This document shows positions 42,082 through 51,225 of a stretch of 64,000 nucleotides of DNA, piece after piece. This stretch comes from Bin87 sp963665395 (GTDB lineage Bacteria; Chloroflexota; Dehalococcoidia; Lucifugimonadales; UBA3495). Under the pieces are notes generated by a model that ran no database searches, was not told the DNA's origin, and saw only the letters and a program-made list of their open reading frames with translations. The stretch covers positions 3,906,001 to 3,970,000 of the forward strand of contig OY762251.1 in NCBI GenBank assembly GCA_963665395.2, given 5' to 3'. How positions within the stretch are numbered: the first letter of the stretch is position 1; each line of letters opens with the position of its first letter. Position numbers and translations under genes: made by a program.

Positions 42082-43773
42082 ATGCTTGTTAGAGACACCG
42101 TAGGCGCAGCCGTCGCCGCCGCGCTGGAGCAGGCGCACCGTGACGGCGCAATCAGCGTAGCGACTGTGCCCGACATTGAAATCGATCGACCCAACAACCC
42201 GGAGCACGGGGATTTCGCCACCAACTTGCCGTTGCGGCTGGCCCGCGCCGCTCGGGCTAACCCGCTGCAACTGGCCCAGTTGATCGCCGAGCGAATCGAA
42301 GTGCGACCCGAGATCGCCAGCGTGGCGCCGGCCGCTCCCGGCTTTATCAATTTCAAGCTCAGCGACCGTTGGCTCCAAGAGCAGGTGGAAGCCGTCCGGG
42401 CTGCTGGCGACGCCTTCGGCGCATCCGACGTTGGAGCCGGCCGCAAGGTGATGGTCGAGTTCGTCAGCGTCAACCCCACCGGCCCCGTCCACGTTGGCCA
42501 CACCCGGGGCGCCGTTCTGGGCAGCGCCCTCGCCAACGTGCTGGAAGCCGCCGGCTACGATGTGACCCGCGAGTATTACATCAACGACGCCGGCGCCCAG
42601 ATGGAGGCTTTTTACCGTTCCGTCTGGACCCGTTACCAGCAAGCCCTGGGGCGCGACGCGGAAATGCCCGACAACGGCTATCAGGGGGATTACATTGCCG
42701 ATATTGCGGAAGACGTCATTCGCGCCGAATCGTCCCGTTTCCTGGAAATTAACGACCAGGCGGCCATCCGCGAAATTGGCGATATAGCCCGCGAAAAAAT
42801 GGTTGCCTTAATCCGCGAAGATTTACAGGAAATCGGCGTCACGTTCGATAACTGGTTCAGCGAGCGACGGTTGTTCCAAACCGAATCTGCCGCCAGCGAC
42901 TACGACCGGGCCATCGGGCGTCTGCGGGAAGGCGGCCATTTGGCCGAACTCAGCGGCGCCCTCTGGTTCAACTCGAAAGCCCTGGGGGACGACCGGGACA
43001 ACGTCGTGGTTCGTTCGTCCGGCGATCCCACTTACTTCGCTTCCGACATCGCCTACCACTACAACAAATTCAGCGAACGGGATTTTGACCGGGTTATCGA
43101 CATCTGGGGCGCCGACCACCAGGGCCACGTTCCCCGGATGAAAGCCGCCGTTGCCGCTCTGGGCATTGATCCGGAAAACTTGACGGTGCTGATCTCGCAG
43201 ATGGTGACCCTCAAGCGCGGCGATGAGACCGTCCGCGCTTCCAAGCGCACCGGCGATTTCGTGACCCTGCGCGAACTGGTGGATGAGGTTGGCATGGATG
43301 CCTGCCGCTACTTCTTCCTGGCCCGGGCGGCGTCCACGCAGATGGAATTTGACCTGGAACTGGCTACCCGGGAGTCCTCAGAAAACCCGGTGTACTACGT
43401 GCAGTACGCCCATGCCCGCAACGCCAGCATCCTGAACCTGGCCGCCGAGCGCGGCATAGATTACGACGGCGGTGACGTTGCCCTGCTGACCCATCCTTAT
43501 GAATTGGGTCTCATCCGCACCATGCTCCGGTTGCCCGAGTTGATCGTTCAGGTGGCCGAAAACCTGGAGCCGCACCACTTGCCCCACTACGCCATGGAGC
43601 TGGCCACCGCGTTCCACCATTTTTACGAGAACTGCCGGGTCATCTCCGCCAACCCGGACGACAACGAACTCACGCTGGCGCGTCTCAAGCTGGTGGCGGC
43701 GGCGCAAATCGTCTTCCGCCGCACGCTGACCCTGATGGGAATGTCTGCCCCGGAACGCATGGAGCGGACATAA
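42082..43773 (+). CDS. argS: arginyl-tRNA synthetase
   Basis: A 563-residue class I synthetase that charges tRNA-Arg. N-terminal additional domain with EIDRPNNPEHGDFATNLPLRLAR; HIGH motif as GPVHVGHTRGA within VEFVSVNPTGP; KMSKS-like ASKRTGDFVTL; the DALR C-terminal domain follows (YYVQYAHARNASIL, ELATAFHHFYENCRV, ending MGMSAPERMERT). All regions are intact and length is normal. Confidence 0.95.
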   Translation: MLVRDTVGAAVAAALEQAHRDGAISVATVPDIEIDRPNNPEHGDFATNLPLRLARAARANPLQLAQLIAERIEVRPEIASVAPAAPGFINFKLSDRWLQEQVEAVRAAGDAFGASDVGAGRKVMVEFVSVNPTGPVHVGHTRGAVLGSALANVLEAAGYDVTREYYINDAGAQMEAFYRSVWTRYQQALGRDAEMPDNGYQGDYIADIAEDVIRAESSRFLEINDQAAIREIGDIAREKMVALIREDLQEIGVTFDNWFSERRLFQTESAASDYDRAIGRLREGGHLAELSGALWFNSKALGDDRDNVVVRSSGDPTYFASDIAYHYNKFSERDFDRVIDIWGADHQGHVPRMKAAVAALGIDPENLTVLISQMVTLKRGDETVRASKRTGDFVTLRELVDEVGMDACRYFFLARAASTQMEFDLELATRESSENPVYYVQYAHARNASILNLAAERGIDYDGGDVALLTHPYELGLIRTMLRLPELIVQVAENLEPHHLPHYAMELATAFHHFYENCRVISANPDDNELTLARLKLVAAAQIVFRRTLTLMGMSAPERMERT

Positions 43774-43816
43774 GGGAAAGTAGGCGGCCGTAGCACAACG
43801 ACGTCGGAGGCTGACA

Positions 43817-44178
43817 ATGCTGGGAATTACAAAACGCCCTCGCAAAGCAAAGCGAACTGCGGATGATATGACATTGAGCGAGTGCATGGCAGATTACCAC
43901 TCCACCGTTATCAAGGGTCAGGGCTATCGCATATGAAATTACTCACCCGTCACTCCGGCGAAAACCGGAGTCCGTTGGTCAAACAGTAAATGAATCTGAA
44001 ACGTGGCTAACGAATTCGGCCACTGGATTCCGGCTTTCGCCGGAATGACGGGCGTTAAACCGGCCATATGCGATAGCCCTGTATCAAGGGTATGATTGCC
44101 TTGACTGCGGCCGCGCTTTTAGGCTACGCGGTAATGGCGGCGGCGGTGATAATCACGGCAATTCGCCTTGCCGGATGA
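43817..44178 (+). pseudogene. small single-TM protein gene split by a 163-bp miniature element
   Basis: The left part (ATG 43817, RBS GGAGG) encodes MLGITKRPRKAKRTADDM... up to STVIKG, then enters the inserted element and stops at 43934. The right part resumes at 44092 with MIALTAAALLGYAVMAAAVI and ends with TGA 44176. If the element (43919-44081) and one copy of the flanking TATCAAGGGT are removed, the two parts fuse in frame to a 62-residue protein with a basic N-terminus and one C-terminal TM helix. This exact restoration is strong evidence for a real gene recently disrupted. Family unknown. Confidence 0.75.
43919..44081. mobile_element. 163-bp miniature element with 17-bp TIRs and 10-bp target duplication
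   Basis: Perfect terminal inverted repeats CAGGGCTATCGCATATG (43919-43935) and CATATGCGATAGCCCTG (44065-44081), flanked by perfect direct repeats TATCAAGGGT (43909-43918 and 44082-44091). The interior holds an inverted pair of the ATTCCGGC-type dispersed repeat. No coding capacity. Confidence 0.85.
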
Positions 44179-44190
44179 CCAGGAGATTTC

Positions 44191-44598
44191 ATGATGTTGT
44201 TGGACACCTTGCAAATGCGCCGTCGGATGCGGGAAGCCGGCTTTCCCGAGGAGCAGGCTGATGCCGTCACCGAGGGCATCGCCAACATCGTTGCCGGCGA
44301 ATTGGCGACCAAAGAAGACCTGAGGGCGCTCAGGTCCGAGATGTTGGATAAATTCTCTGAGGTCAAAGGCGAAATCGCCGAGGTCAGAGGGGAGATTGCC
44401 GAGGTCAGAGGGGAAATCGCCGAGGTCAAGGGCGAAGTCGCCAAGGTTGAGAGCGCCGTTGCCGACTTGAAAGTCAATTTCGCGGATTTCAAAACCGGCA
44501 TCATCAGATGGCTAGTGGGCCTGGTGGTGGCGATGCTGCTGGGCGGGGCCGGCATGATGACGGCGTTTGTCGTGACGCTCCTCCGGGTAGTGGGCTGA
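44191..44598 (+). CDS. coiled-coil protein with C-terminal TM helix (DUF1640-like)
   Basis: A 135-residue protein with RBS AGGAG. N-terminal helix MRRMREAGFPEEQADAVTEGI is typical of DUF1640/CCDC90-type proteins; then a coiled coil with four nearly identical heptads (EVKGEIA / EVRGEIA x2 / EVKGEVA) encoded by four 21-bp tandem units at 44359-44442; the C-terminal TM helix is WLVGLVVAMLLGGAGMMTAFV. Likely membrane-anchored, function unknown. The upstream small TM gene may once have been its operon partner (12-bp gap). Confidence 0.75.
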   Translation: MMLLDTLQMRRRMREAGFPEEQADAVTEGIANIVAGELATKEDLRALRSEMLDKFSEVKGEIAEVRGEIAEVRGEIAEVKGEVAKVESAVADLKVNFADFKTGIIRWLVGLVVAMLLGGAGMMTAFVVTLLRVVG

Positions 44599-44766
44599 AT
44601 TTTGCCCGATTCAGCTCCCGGCTAAACTTGCCCCCGCCGCCTGAGAGGTGTATATTGCGTGTCATATGCTATCCGATTTCGTAATCATACGCTGGTTCTT
44701 ACCAGCGGGCGCGCCCGGTTGCGATTCCCGTAACCGAACCCACCTGAGCCGAGGAAGCGGACGCTA

Positions 44767-46617
44767 ATGGACATCCTCTGGCGCATCATCAGGATGGCGG
44801 CGCACTACCCGGCCCGCCTGTCGCTGGCATACATCTCGGCGCTGGCGGCAATCGGTTTTTCACTGGCCCTGCCTGAGCTGTTCGGCACCGGAATCGACCT
44901 GCTGGTCGAAAGGGTGCAAAGCGTAAACGATCAAGGCGAAACCGTGTCCGGGATCGTCAAGCGCGACTTCCAGATAGTGGGCTGGGGTTTCGACTATGTG
45001 ATGTTCGTTGGCATGGGGATTCTGGTGGTGAGCCTGTGCCGGGGGTTCTGCGATTTTGCGCGTACTTACACCACCGAGTCCCTTTCGCAGATGGTCTCCT
45101 TTGACTGTCGCAACCTGCTGTATGACAAGCTACAGAACGTCAGCTTCGCGTTCCACGACAAGGAACACACCGGGGACCTGATGTCCCGGGCCACCGCCGA
45201 TGTTGAGGCGATGCGCCGTTTCGTCAACATGGGGATGATACGGTCGCTGGACGTTGTGGTGCGCATCCTGGCCATACCCGTTCTCCTGTTCGTGGAGAAT
45301 TGGCAGTTGGCGCTGGTCAGCATGATCTTCGTGCCGGCCATCGTGGTGCGTTCATCCTTCGTGATGCGCGCGCTGCGTCGCAAGTGGCTCCACGTTCAAC
45401 AGGTGATGGGCGAATCGGTTACGGTGCTACAGGAAAACCTTGCCGGGATGCACGTGGTAAAGGCTTTCGCGTCGGAAAATTACGAGCGAGCCAAGTACGA
45501 CCGCAAAGCCGAGGAACTCCGCGTCGAGTACTTTGACGCCGAGCGGATGCAAGGCACCAACAGCGCCTGGATGACGCTGTATTTTACCTTTGCATTCGGC
45601 ATCATCATCTGGTTGGGCGGCTGGCTGGTGGTTCGTGGCGAACTTTCGCTGGGCGCGCTGGCCATGTTCCTTCTCTACCTGAATCAGCTCACCTTCCCGA
45701 TTCGCGCTTCGGCGCAGATTATCAATACCTTCTCCCGGGCCATTTCCTCCGGGCAGCGCCTGTTCACCGTGCTGGATACGATTTCCCCGGTTTCGGAACG
45801 TCCTGACGCTGCCGAGATGGGCCGCGCCACGGGCCGCGTCAAGTTCGACAACGTAGCGTTCGCCTACGAAGATCGCTCCCCGGCCCTGCGCAAGGTTGAC
45901 CTGGAAGCCGAGCCCGGACAGGTTACCGCGATCCTGGGCGCGCCCGGGAGCGGCAAAACCACCGTGGTGAACCTGCTGCCCCGTTTCTACGACGTCACTT
46001 CCGGGGAGATCACCATCGACGGCCAGGACATTCGAGATTTCACCCTCCAGTCCCTGCGCCACAACGTCGGCATCGTCCACCAGGACGTGTACCTGTTCAG
46101 CGCCAATATCAGGGACAACATTGCCTACGGCGTGAGTGGCGCTACGGAAGAGGACGTGATCCGGGCCGCCAAAGTCGCGCAACTGCACGACCAGATCATG
46201 GCCCTGCCCAACGGTTACGACACCTGGGTCGGAGAACGCGGCACTACCCTTTCCGGCGGCCAGCGTCAGCGTCTCTCCATCGCCCGAACCATTCTCATTG
46301 ACCCTCCGGTGCTGATCCTGGACGACTCCACCTCCAGCGTTGACGTGGAAACTGAGCGGCAGATTCACCGCGCCATGGTTGAGGTTATGAAGGGCCGGAC
46401 CACTTTCGTGATTGCCCACCGCCTGAGCACCGTCCGGGAAGCAGACCAGATTCTGGTGTTGGACAAGGGGATCATTGCCGAGCGGGGGACCCATGAGGAA
46501 TTGATCCGCCAGGGCGGCATTTACCAGAGCATTTACGAGCTACAGCTGCGGCCGCAGGAGGAAGTTCTGCTGGAAGCGGCGGTGCCGGTCATGGCTGACG
46601 GGAGGGTAGGCGTATGA
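44767..46617 (+). CDS. ABC exporter half-transporter, degenerate-site subunit
   Basis: A 616-residue type IV ABC exporter half: six TM helices (residues ~15-330) and one nucleotide-binding domain. Walker A is GAPGSGKTT, signature LSGGQRQR, Walker B LILDDSTSSVD with Asp in place of the catalytic Glu, H-loop IAHRLST. The partner gene overlaps by 4 bp (ATGA). In heterodimeric exporters such as TM287/288 one subunit has this Asp change, and the partner has a changed signature; that is what is seen here. Substrates of this family are drugs, lipids or peptides; none can be assigned. Confidence 0.85.
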   Translation: MDILWRIIRMAAHYPARLSLAYISALAAIGFSLALPELFGTGIDLLVERVQSVNDQGETVSGIVKRDFQIVGWGFDYVMFVGMGILVVSLCRGFCDFARTYTTESLSQMVSFDCRNLLYDKLQNVSFAFHDKEHTGDLMSRATADVEAMRRFVNMGMIRSLDVVVRILAIPVLLFVENWQLALVSMIFVPAIVVRSSFVMRALRRKWLHVQQVMGESVTVLQENLAGMHVVKAFASENYERAKYDRKAEELRVEYFDAERMQGTNSAWMTLYFTFAFGIIIWLGGWLVVRGELSLGALAMFLLYLNQLTFPIRASAQIINTFSRAISSGQRLFTVLDTISPVSERPDAAEMGRATGRVKFDNVAFAYEDRSPALRKVDLEAEPGQVTAILGAPGSGKTTVVNLLPRFYDVTSGEITIDGQDIRDFTLQSLRHNVGIVHQDVYLFSANIRDNIAYGVSGATEEDVIRAAKVAQLHDQIMALPNGYDTWVGERGTTLSGGQRQRLSIARTILIDPPVLILDDSTSSVDVETERQIHRAMVEVMKGRTTFVIAHRLSTVREADQILVLDKGIIAERGTHEELIRQGGIYQSIYELQLRPQEEVLLEAAVPVMADGRVGV

Positions 46618-48542
46618 TGCGCGGCGGCGGCGGCATGGGCGGCGGCATGATGCGGGGGATGCGCGGCACCTCCGCCGATAGTATGTTTGCCCCCACCAAC
46701 GACAACCTTACCGACGAGGACGTCGTTGGCCGCGCCTACGACAACCGGGTCGTGATGCGCTTTTCGACCTACATCAAGCCCTATCGCAAGTTCGCGCTGA
46801 TCGCTCTGGCGGCCCTGCTCACCTACGCTGCGGTCAATGCCCTGATACCCTTCGTCATAAAGTACGGTATTGACTGGGCCATCGCCGGGGGCAGCGTGAA
46901 CAAAGTCCACGTCGTGGGCGCCGCGTTTATGGTCATCACCATAGCGCACTTCCTGGCGAATCGCTTGCAGTTCATTTTCATTTCGATGACCGGGCAGCAC
47001 ATTCTGTACGACCTTCGTACCAGTATGTTCAGTCATCTGCAAAACCAATCCAACGCCTTTTATCATCGCACCCCCATCGGGCGGATCATGTCCCGGATGC
47101 AGTCGGACATCCTCCAGCTGCAGGAGACGTTTGAGCTGTTGGCGTTGGCGTTGGCCGAGTTGGTGTCGGTTGGAGCAATCATCATCCTGATGCTCATCGT
47201 GGACTGGCAGCTGGCGCTGGTTTGCATGTTCATCGTGCCGGTATTGACGCTGGTATTGGCGTACTGGCAACGGTTCGCCCGTCATTCGTTCATGCGGATC
47301 CGGCGGGCTATCGCCATGGTCAACGGCGAGTACAACCAGAACATCACCGGCGTCCGGGTGGTACAGAGCCTCAACCGCCAGGATGAGAACCTTGCCCACT
47401 TCCGCACCCTCAACCAGGAATACCTGGACGCCAACCTGGAGGCGGCCCGCTATTCCGGGATGCTGCAACCCTTCGTGGAGTTGCTGATCGGCTTGGGCAT
47501 CGGTCTCGGCGTTGTGGTGTTCGGCGGTTTCCTGTTGCAGCGCGATGCCCTGGAAGTCGGAACCCTGGCCGCCTTTGCCCTATGGATACAGCGGTTCTTC
47601 GAACCAATCCGCCAGCTGACCATGCAATACAGCCAGTTGCAACGCGCCATGGCCGCCGGGGTTCGCATCTTTGAGGTGCTGGACCTTGACCCCGACATCA
47701 ACGACAAGCCCGACGCCATAGCGATGCCTGAAGTCAAGGGCGAAATCCGGTACAACGACGTGATGTTCCACTACGTTCCCGGCATTGATGTTCTGAAGAA
47801 CGTCAACCTGCACATCAAGGCCGGGGAAAACGTGGCGCTGGTTGGCTCCACCGGAGCCGGCAAGAGCACGCTGGTCAACCTGCTGCACCGTTCCGCAGAC
47901 GTGACCGGAGGGGCGATCACCATCGACGGTCACGACCTTCGCGATGTAAAGCGCCAATCACTGGTTCACCAGATGAGCATGGTGTTGCAGGAGCCGTATC
48001 TGTTCTCCGGCACCGTCCGCGAAAACATCTGCTACCAGCGCCAGGAAGCCACCGAGGAGCAGATGATTGAAGCGGCCAAGGCAGTCGGCGCCCATGACTT
48101 CATCATGGAACTGGAAGGAGGCTACGACTCCGAATTGGCGGAACGGGGCGTGAACCTCAGCATCGGCCAACGACAGCTGATCAGCTTTGCCCGCGCCATC
48201 GTCGGCGATCCGCGCATCCTGGTGCTGGATGAGGCCACCGCGAACATCGACACCCACACCGAGCTTTTGATCCAACGGGCGTTGAGCCGCATCCTCAAGG
48301 ACCGCACCTCCATCGTCATCGCGCACCGGCTGTCCACCATCCGCAACGCCGACAAAATCGTGGTGCTGGACCGCGGTCGGGTCGCCGAAGTCGGTTCCCA
48401 CGACGAGTTGCTGGAATCCGGCGGCGTGTACGCGCAGCTATACGCCATCAACTACGGTCTGTCCGGCCCCAGCGTGGACGTGGCGCCCGTGGGCGGAGAA
48501 GTGATCGGAGCGGACGGTCTGTCCCCGGCGGCCGCGGATTAG
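46614..48542 (+). CDS. ABC exporter half-transporter, catalytic-site subunit
   Basis: A 642-residue half-transporter. An unusual Met/Gly-rich leader (GGGGMGGGMMRGMRG) precedes six TM helices (about residues 60-360) and an NBD with Walker A GSTGAGKST, a modified signature LSIGQRQL, Walker B LVLDEATANID with the catalytic Glu, and H-loop IAHRLST. Combined with the upstream subunit it gives one full and one degenerate ATP site. Starts inside the upstream gene (4-bp overlap). The 3' end touches the convergent hydrolase gene. Confidence 0.85.
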   Translation: MMRGGGGMGGGMMRGMRGTSADSMFAPTNDNLTDEDVVGRAYDNRVVMRFSTYIKPYRKFALIALAALLTYAAVNALIPFVIKYGIDWAIAGGSVNKVHVVGAAFMVITIAHFLANRLQFIFISMTGQHILYDLRTSMFSHLQNQSNAFYHRTPIGRIMSRMQSDILQLQETFELLALALAELVSVGAIIILMLIVDWQLALVCMFIVPVLTLVLAYWQRFARHSFMRIRRAIAMVNGEYNQNITGVRVVQSLNRQDENLAHFRTLNQEYLDANLEAARYSGMLQPFVELLIGLGIGLGVVVFGGFLLQRDALEVGTLAAFALWIQRFFEPIRQLTMQYSQLQRAMAAGVRIFEVLDLDPDINDKPDAIAMPEVKGEIRYNDVMFHYVPGIDVLKNVNLHIKAGENVALVGSTGAGKSTLVNLLHRSADVTGGAITIDGHDLRDVKRQSLVHQMSMVLQEPYLFSGTVRENICYQRQEATEEQMIEAAKAVGAHDFIMELEGGYDSELAERGVNLSIGQRQLISFARAIVGDPRILVLDEATANIDTHTELLIQRALSRILKDRTSIVIAHRLSTIRNADKIVVLDRGRVAEVGSHDELLESGGVYAQLYAINYGLSGPSVDVAPVGGEVIGADGLSPAAAD

Positions 48543-49427
48543 TCAGTCCTCCGCGAGAAACTCCCTGACCACAGCGGCGAGTTCCGCCGGCTTGTCGTAG
48601 CCGATGTCGTGGACAGTCTCCGGTATCCAATGGATTCGGCCGTTCCGCAACGCCTGCTCCGCCGCCGCTACCATCACCTCTCGTTGACGAGAAAACTGGG
48701 AGTTGGCCCGCTCGGCCCGGGCGCCAGCCGCGACCACCAGGGTGGGAACGGAAATCTGCGGCAGCACCACCGACGGCGGCTCGCGCCACATCGACTCCAA
48801 CACCTGCGCGTGATGCTCAGGGCGCAGGATGTCGTGCATCTGCCCGTCCGGGCCCTCGTACACCATGGTTAAAGCGATTTCAGCCAGGTCGTCGCCCCAG
48901 CAGAACCACAAGTTATCTGCCAACCGGCGCAGGTATTCATCCCGAGTCCCGGCCACCAGCCGAGGCGCCAAACGCTGCTGAAACGCCTCCCAGGTTGGCG
49001 TGGGCATCAAATGACCGTCCTGAAAACCACCGTCGATCATCACCAGCTTGCTCACCCGCTCCGGGAAGCGCATCGCCAGGTTGCTGGCGACGTGACCGCC
49101 CCACGAATGGCCCAGGACCGCCGCCCGTGAAATGCCGAGATGATCGAGGAGGCCAATGGCGTCTTCCGCCAGGGTTTGCCAGTCGTAGCCCGACGGCGCT
49201 TGCGACGTCGCCCCGTGTCCCCGCTGGTCCGGAGCTACAATGCGGTAATCTCCGGCCAGATGGAGGGCTACCCGCCGGTACCAATGTCCCGACGACGCCA
49301 GTCCATGTAATGCCAACATCGGGACACCGCCGCTCCCCCAATCCAGATAGTGCATCGTCAGATCGCCGATTGCAACGGCGTGAGATACGGGGTCGGCGTT
49401 GATCGGTTTAGAGTTGGAGTCGGGCAT
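48543..49427 (-). CDS. alpha/beta hydrolase
   Basis: A 294-residue alpha/beta hydrolase from ATG 49427. HGLASSGHWYRRV marks the oxyanion region, DQRGHGATS the family loop, GHSWGGHVA the nucleophile elbow (Ser), and ETVHDIGYDKP the catalytic His near the C-terminus; the acid is probably Asp/Glu after strand 6. Closest in pattern to esterase or haloalkane-dehalogenase-like members. The long in-frame extension to 49664 would overlap the pgi gene on the other strand and is not used. Confidence 0.8.
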   Translation of the reverse strand: MPDSNSKPINADPVSHAVAIGDLTMHYLDWGSGGVPMLALHGLASSGHWYRRVALHLAGDYRIVAPDQRGHGATSQAPSGYDWQTLAEDAIGLLDHLGISRAAVLGHSWGGHVASNLAMRFPERVSKLVMIDGGFQDGHLMPTPTWEAFQQRLAPRLVAGTRDEYLRRLADNLWFCWGDDLAEIALTMVYEGPDGQMHDILRPEHHAQVLESMWREPPSVVLPQISVPTLVVAAGARAERANSQFSRQREVMVAAAEQALRNGRIHWIPETVHDIGYDKPAELAAVVREFLAED

Positions 49428-49565
49428 GACAATCGCTCTCTCTGCAAACTTCGCCATGATTATACGCCGATGCAATGATGCCGCGCCGGCTTTGCCGATG
49501 ACGATGGGCGGCCATATGCTAAAATCGGGGCGACACGGTACAGCTGCGAGGCTAGGGAAGTTGCC

Positions 49566-51209
49566 ATGACCGACCGTTACCACCTCGGCGACTATTCTCA
49601 ACTGGTGTTCGACGCCGCCAGCCAATTGGACGCGGATAGCGTCCCGAAACGTCTCCACGCTCATGATTTCACGCTTTGGAACGATGACCCCGCCGAGATC
49701 GCGGACCGTCTCGCCTGGCTGACGCTGCCCAGCGACGTCTTGCCCCGGATTTCAGAGCTGCGCCGCTTTGCAGATTCGGTGCAGGCGGCCGGTTATGAGA
49801 ATATCGTCCTCCTGGGCATGGGCGGCAGCAGTCTCGGCCCGGAGGTAATCCGGCAGGTCCTCGGGCCTTCCTTGAAGGACACGGGCTTTCCGCGAATGCT
49901 GACCCTGGACAGCACAGTGCCGGCATGGGTGGCATCAACCACGTCCGCCATCGACCCAGCCCGCACTCTGTTCATCTTGTCTTCCAAATCGGGGACTACT
50001 ACCGAACCGCTGGCTTTCTACGCTTACTTCCGGGATTTGGTGAACTCAAGGTTGGGCGCCGCGGGCGCTGGCGATAATTTCGTCGCGGTGACGGACCCGG
50101 GCACTCCTCTGGCGGAATTGGCGAGAACGGAACGGTTCCGTCAGGCGTTTATCAATGACCCCAACATCGGAGGCCGCTATTCGGTTCTTTCGCACTTTGG
50201 CCTGGCTCCGGCTGCGCTGGCCGGCGTTGATCTGGAGCGACTGCTTGGGCCGGCCCTTGACATGCAGCGGCGCTGCCTGCTTGCCGACGCAACGGCCGAC
50301 AACCCCGGGGCCTGGCTGGGAACGGCAATCGGAACCTTGGCCAAGCTGGGTCGCGACAAACTGACGTTGATCGCGTCGGAGACGATGAAACCTTTCGGTT
50401 TGTGGGTCGAACAATTGCTGGCCGAAAGCACGGGCAAAAACGGGACGGGCGTGATTCCGGTTGCCGGCGAGCCATTGGGCAGCGCCGGAACCCAGGACTG
50501 CTATGGCGACGACCGTTTCTTCGTCCAGCTCCGGTTGGCGTCGGAGGACAACGAGCGCACCGACGATGTTGTTTGGCGTCTCCGGTCTGAAGGCCATCCG
50601 GTGGCTGTTCTCGAATTGTCGGGCGCCCACGACCTGAGCGCCGAATTCTACCGCTGGGAGTACGCCACCGCCATCGCCGGGCACGTCATGGGCATTCAGC
50701 CCTTCGACCAACCCGACGTGCAGGGCGCTAAAGACAGCACCGTTGCCGTACTGGCCCGCTACCAGGAAGAAGGCAAGCTCACGCGGCCTGAACCCGACGA
50801 CCCCACCCGGCTGCGCCGCCTGCTTGCAGAGAGCCGAGCGGGAGATTACCTGGCTATCATGTCATACTTTCCGGACTCTCCCGAGGTTGACGGCGCGATA
50901 CAGGATCTGCGGCGCAAGGTGATGTCGAGGTACCGACTCGCCACCACGCACGGTTATGGTCCCAGGTTCCTCCACTCCACGGGCCAGCTGCACAAGGGCG
51001 GCCCGGACACCGGCATTTTCCTGCAACTCACCCAGTCCCACACTGAAGACATACCGATTCCCGGCTGGCCGTTCAGCTTTGGGGCGCTGGCCGACGCCCA
51101 AGCCCTTGGGGACTTGCAGGCTCTACAGAACCTGGGACGCCGCACCGTTTGCATCAACGTCGGTGACGACTCGGTCGGCGCAATAGCCGAAATAGCCGAA
51201 ATACTCTAA
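49566..51209 (+). CDS. pgi: glucose-6-phosphate isomerase (Tal-Pgi-type Pgi domain)
   Basis: A 547-residue sugar isomerase. SIS-domain motifs: NIVLLGMGGSSLGPEVIRQ, FILSSKSGTTTEPLAFYAYF, and C-terminal GYGPRFLHSTGQLHKGGPDTG. The sequence resembles the Pgi half of bifunctional transaldolase-Pgi proteins, but the transaldolase half is not attached and is not in this window. It interconverts glucose 6-phosphate and fructose 6-phosphate. First gene of an operon with gnd (16 bp gap) and zwf (4 bp overlap), which together form the oxidative pentose phosphate route. Confidence 0.85.
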   Translation: MTDRYHLGDYSQLVFDAASQLDADSVPKRLHAHDFTLWNDDPAEIADRLAWLTLPSDVLPRISELRRFADSVQAAGYENIVLLGMGGSSLGPEVIRQVLGPSLKDTGFPRMLTLDSTVPAWVASTTSAIDPARTLFILSSKSGTTTEPLAFYAYFRDLVNSRLGAAGAGDNFVAVTDPGTPLAELARTERFRQAFINDPNIGGRYSVLSHFGLAPAALAGVDLERLLGPALDMQRRCLLADATADNPGAWLGTAIGTLAKLGRDKLTLIASETMKPFGLWVEQLLAESTGKNGTGVIPVAGEPLGSAGTQDCYGDDRFFVQLRLASEDNERTDDVVWRLRSEGHPVAVLELSGAHDLSAEFYRWEYATAIAGHVMGIQPFDQPDVQGAKDSTVAVLARYQEEGKLTRPEPDDPTRLRRLLAESRAGDYLAIMSYFPDSPEVDGAIQDLRRKVMSRYRLATTHGYGPRFLHSTGQLHKGGPDTGIFLQLTQSHTEDIPIPGWPFSFGALADAQALGDLQALQNLGRRTVCINVGDDSVGAIAEIAEIL

Positions 51210-51225
51210 AACAGGAGATACGCCG

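Noticed and set aside
44359..44442. CRISPR-like array
   Set aside because: The four repeats are contiguous coding units with no spacers; they encode coiled-coil heptads.
46533..47468. A 311-codon minus-strand ORF
   Set aside because: Antisense to the second ABC half-transporter; His/Asp-rich shadow.
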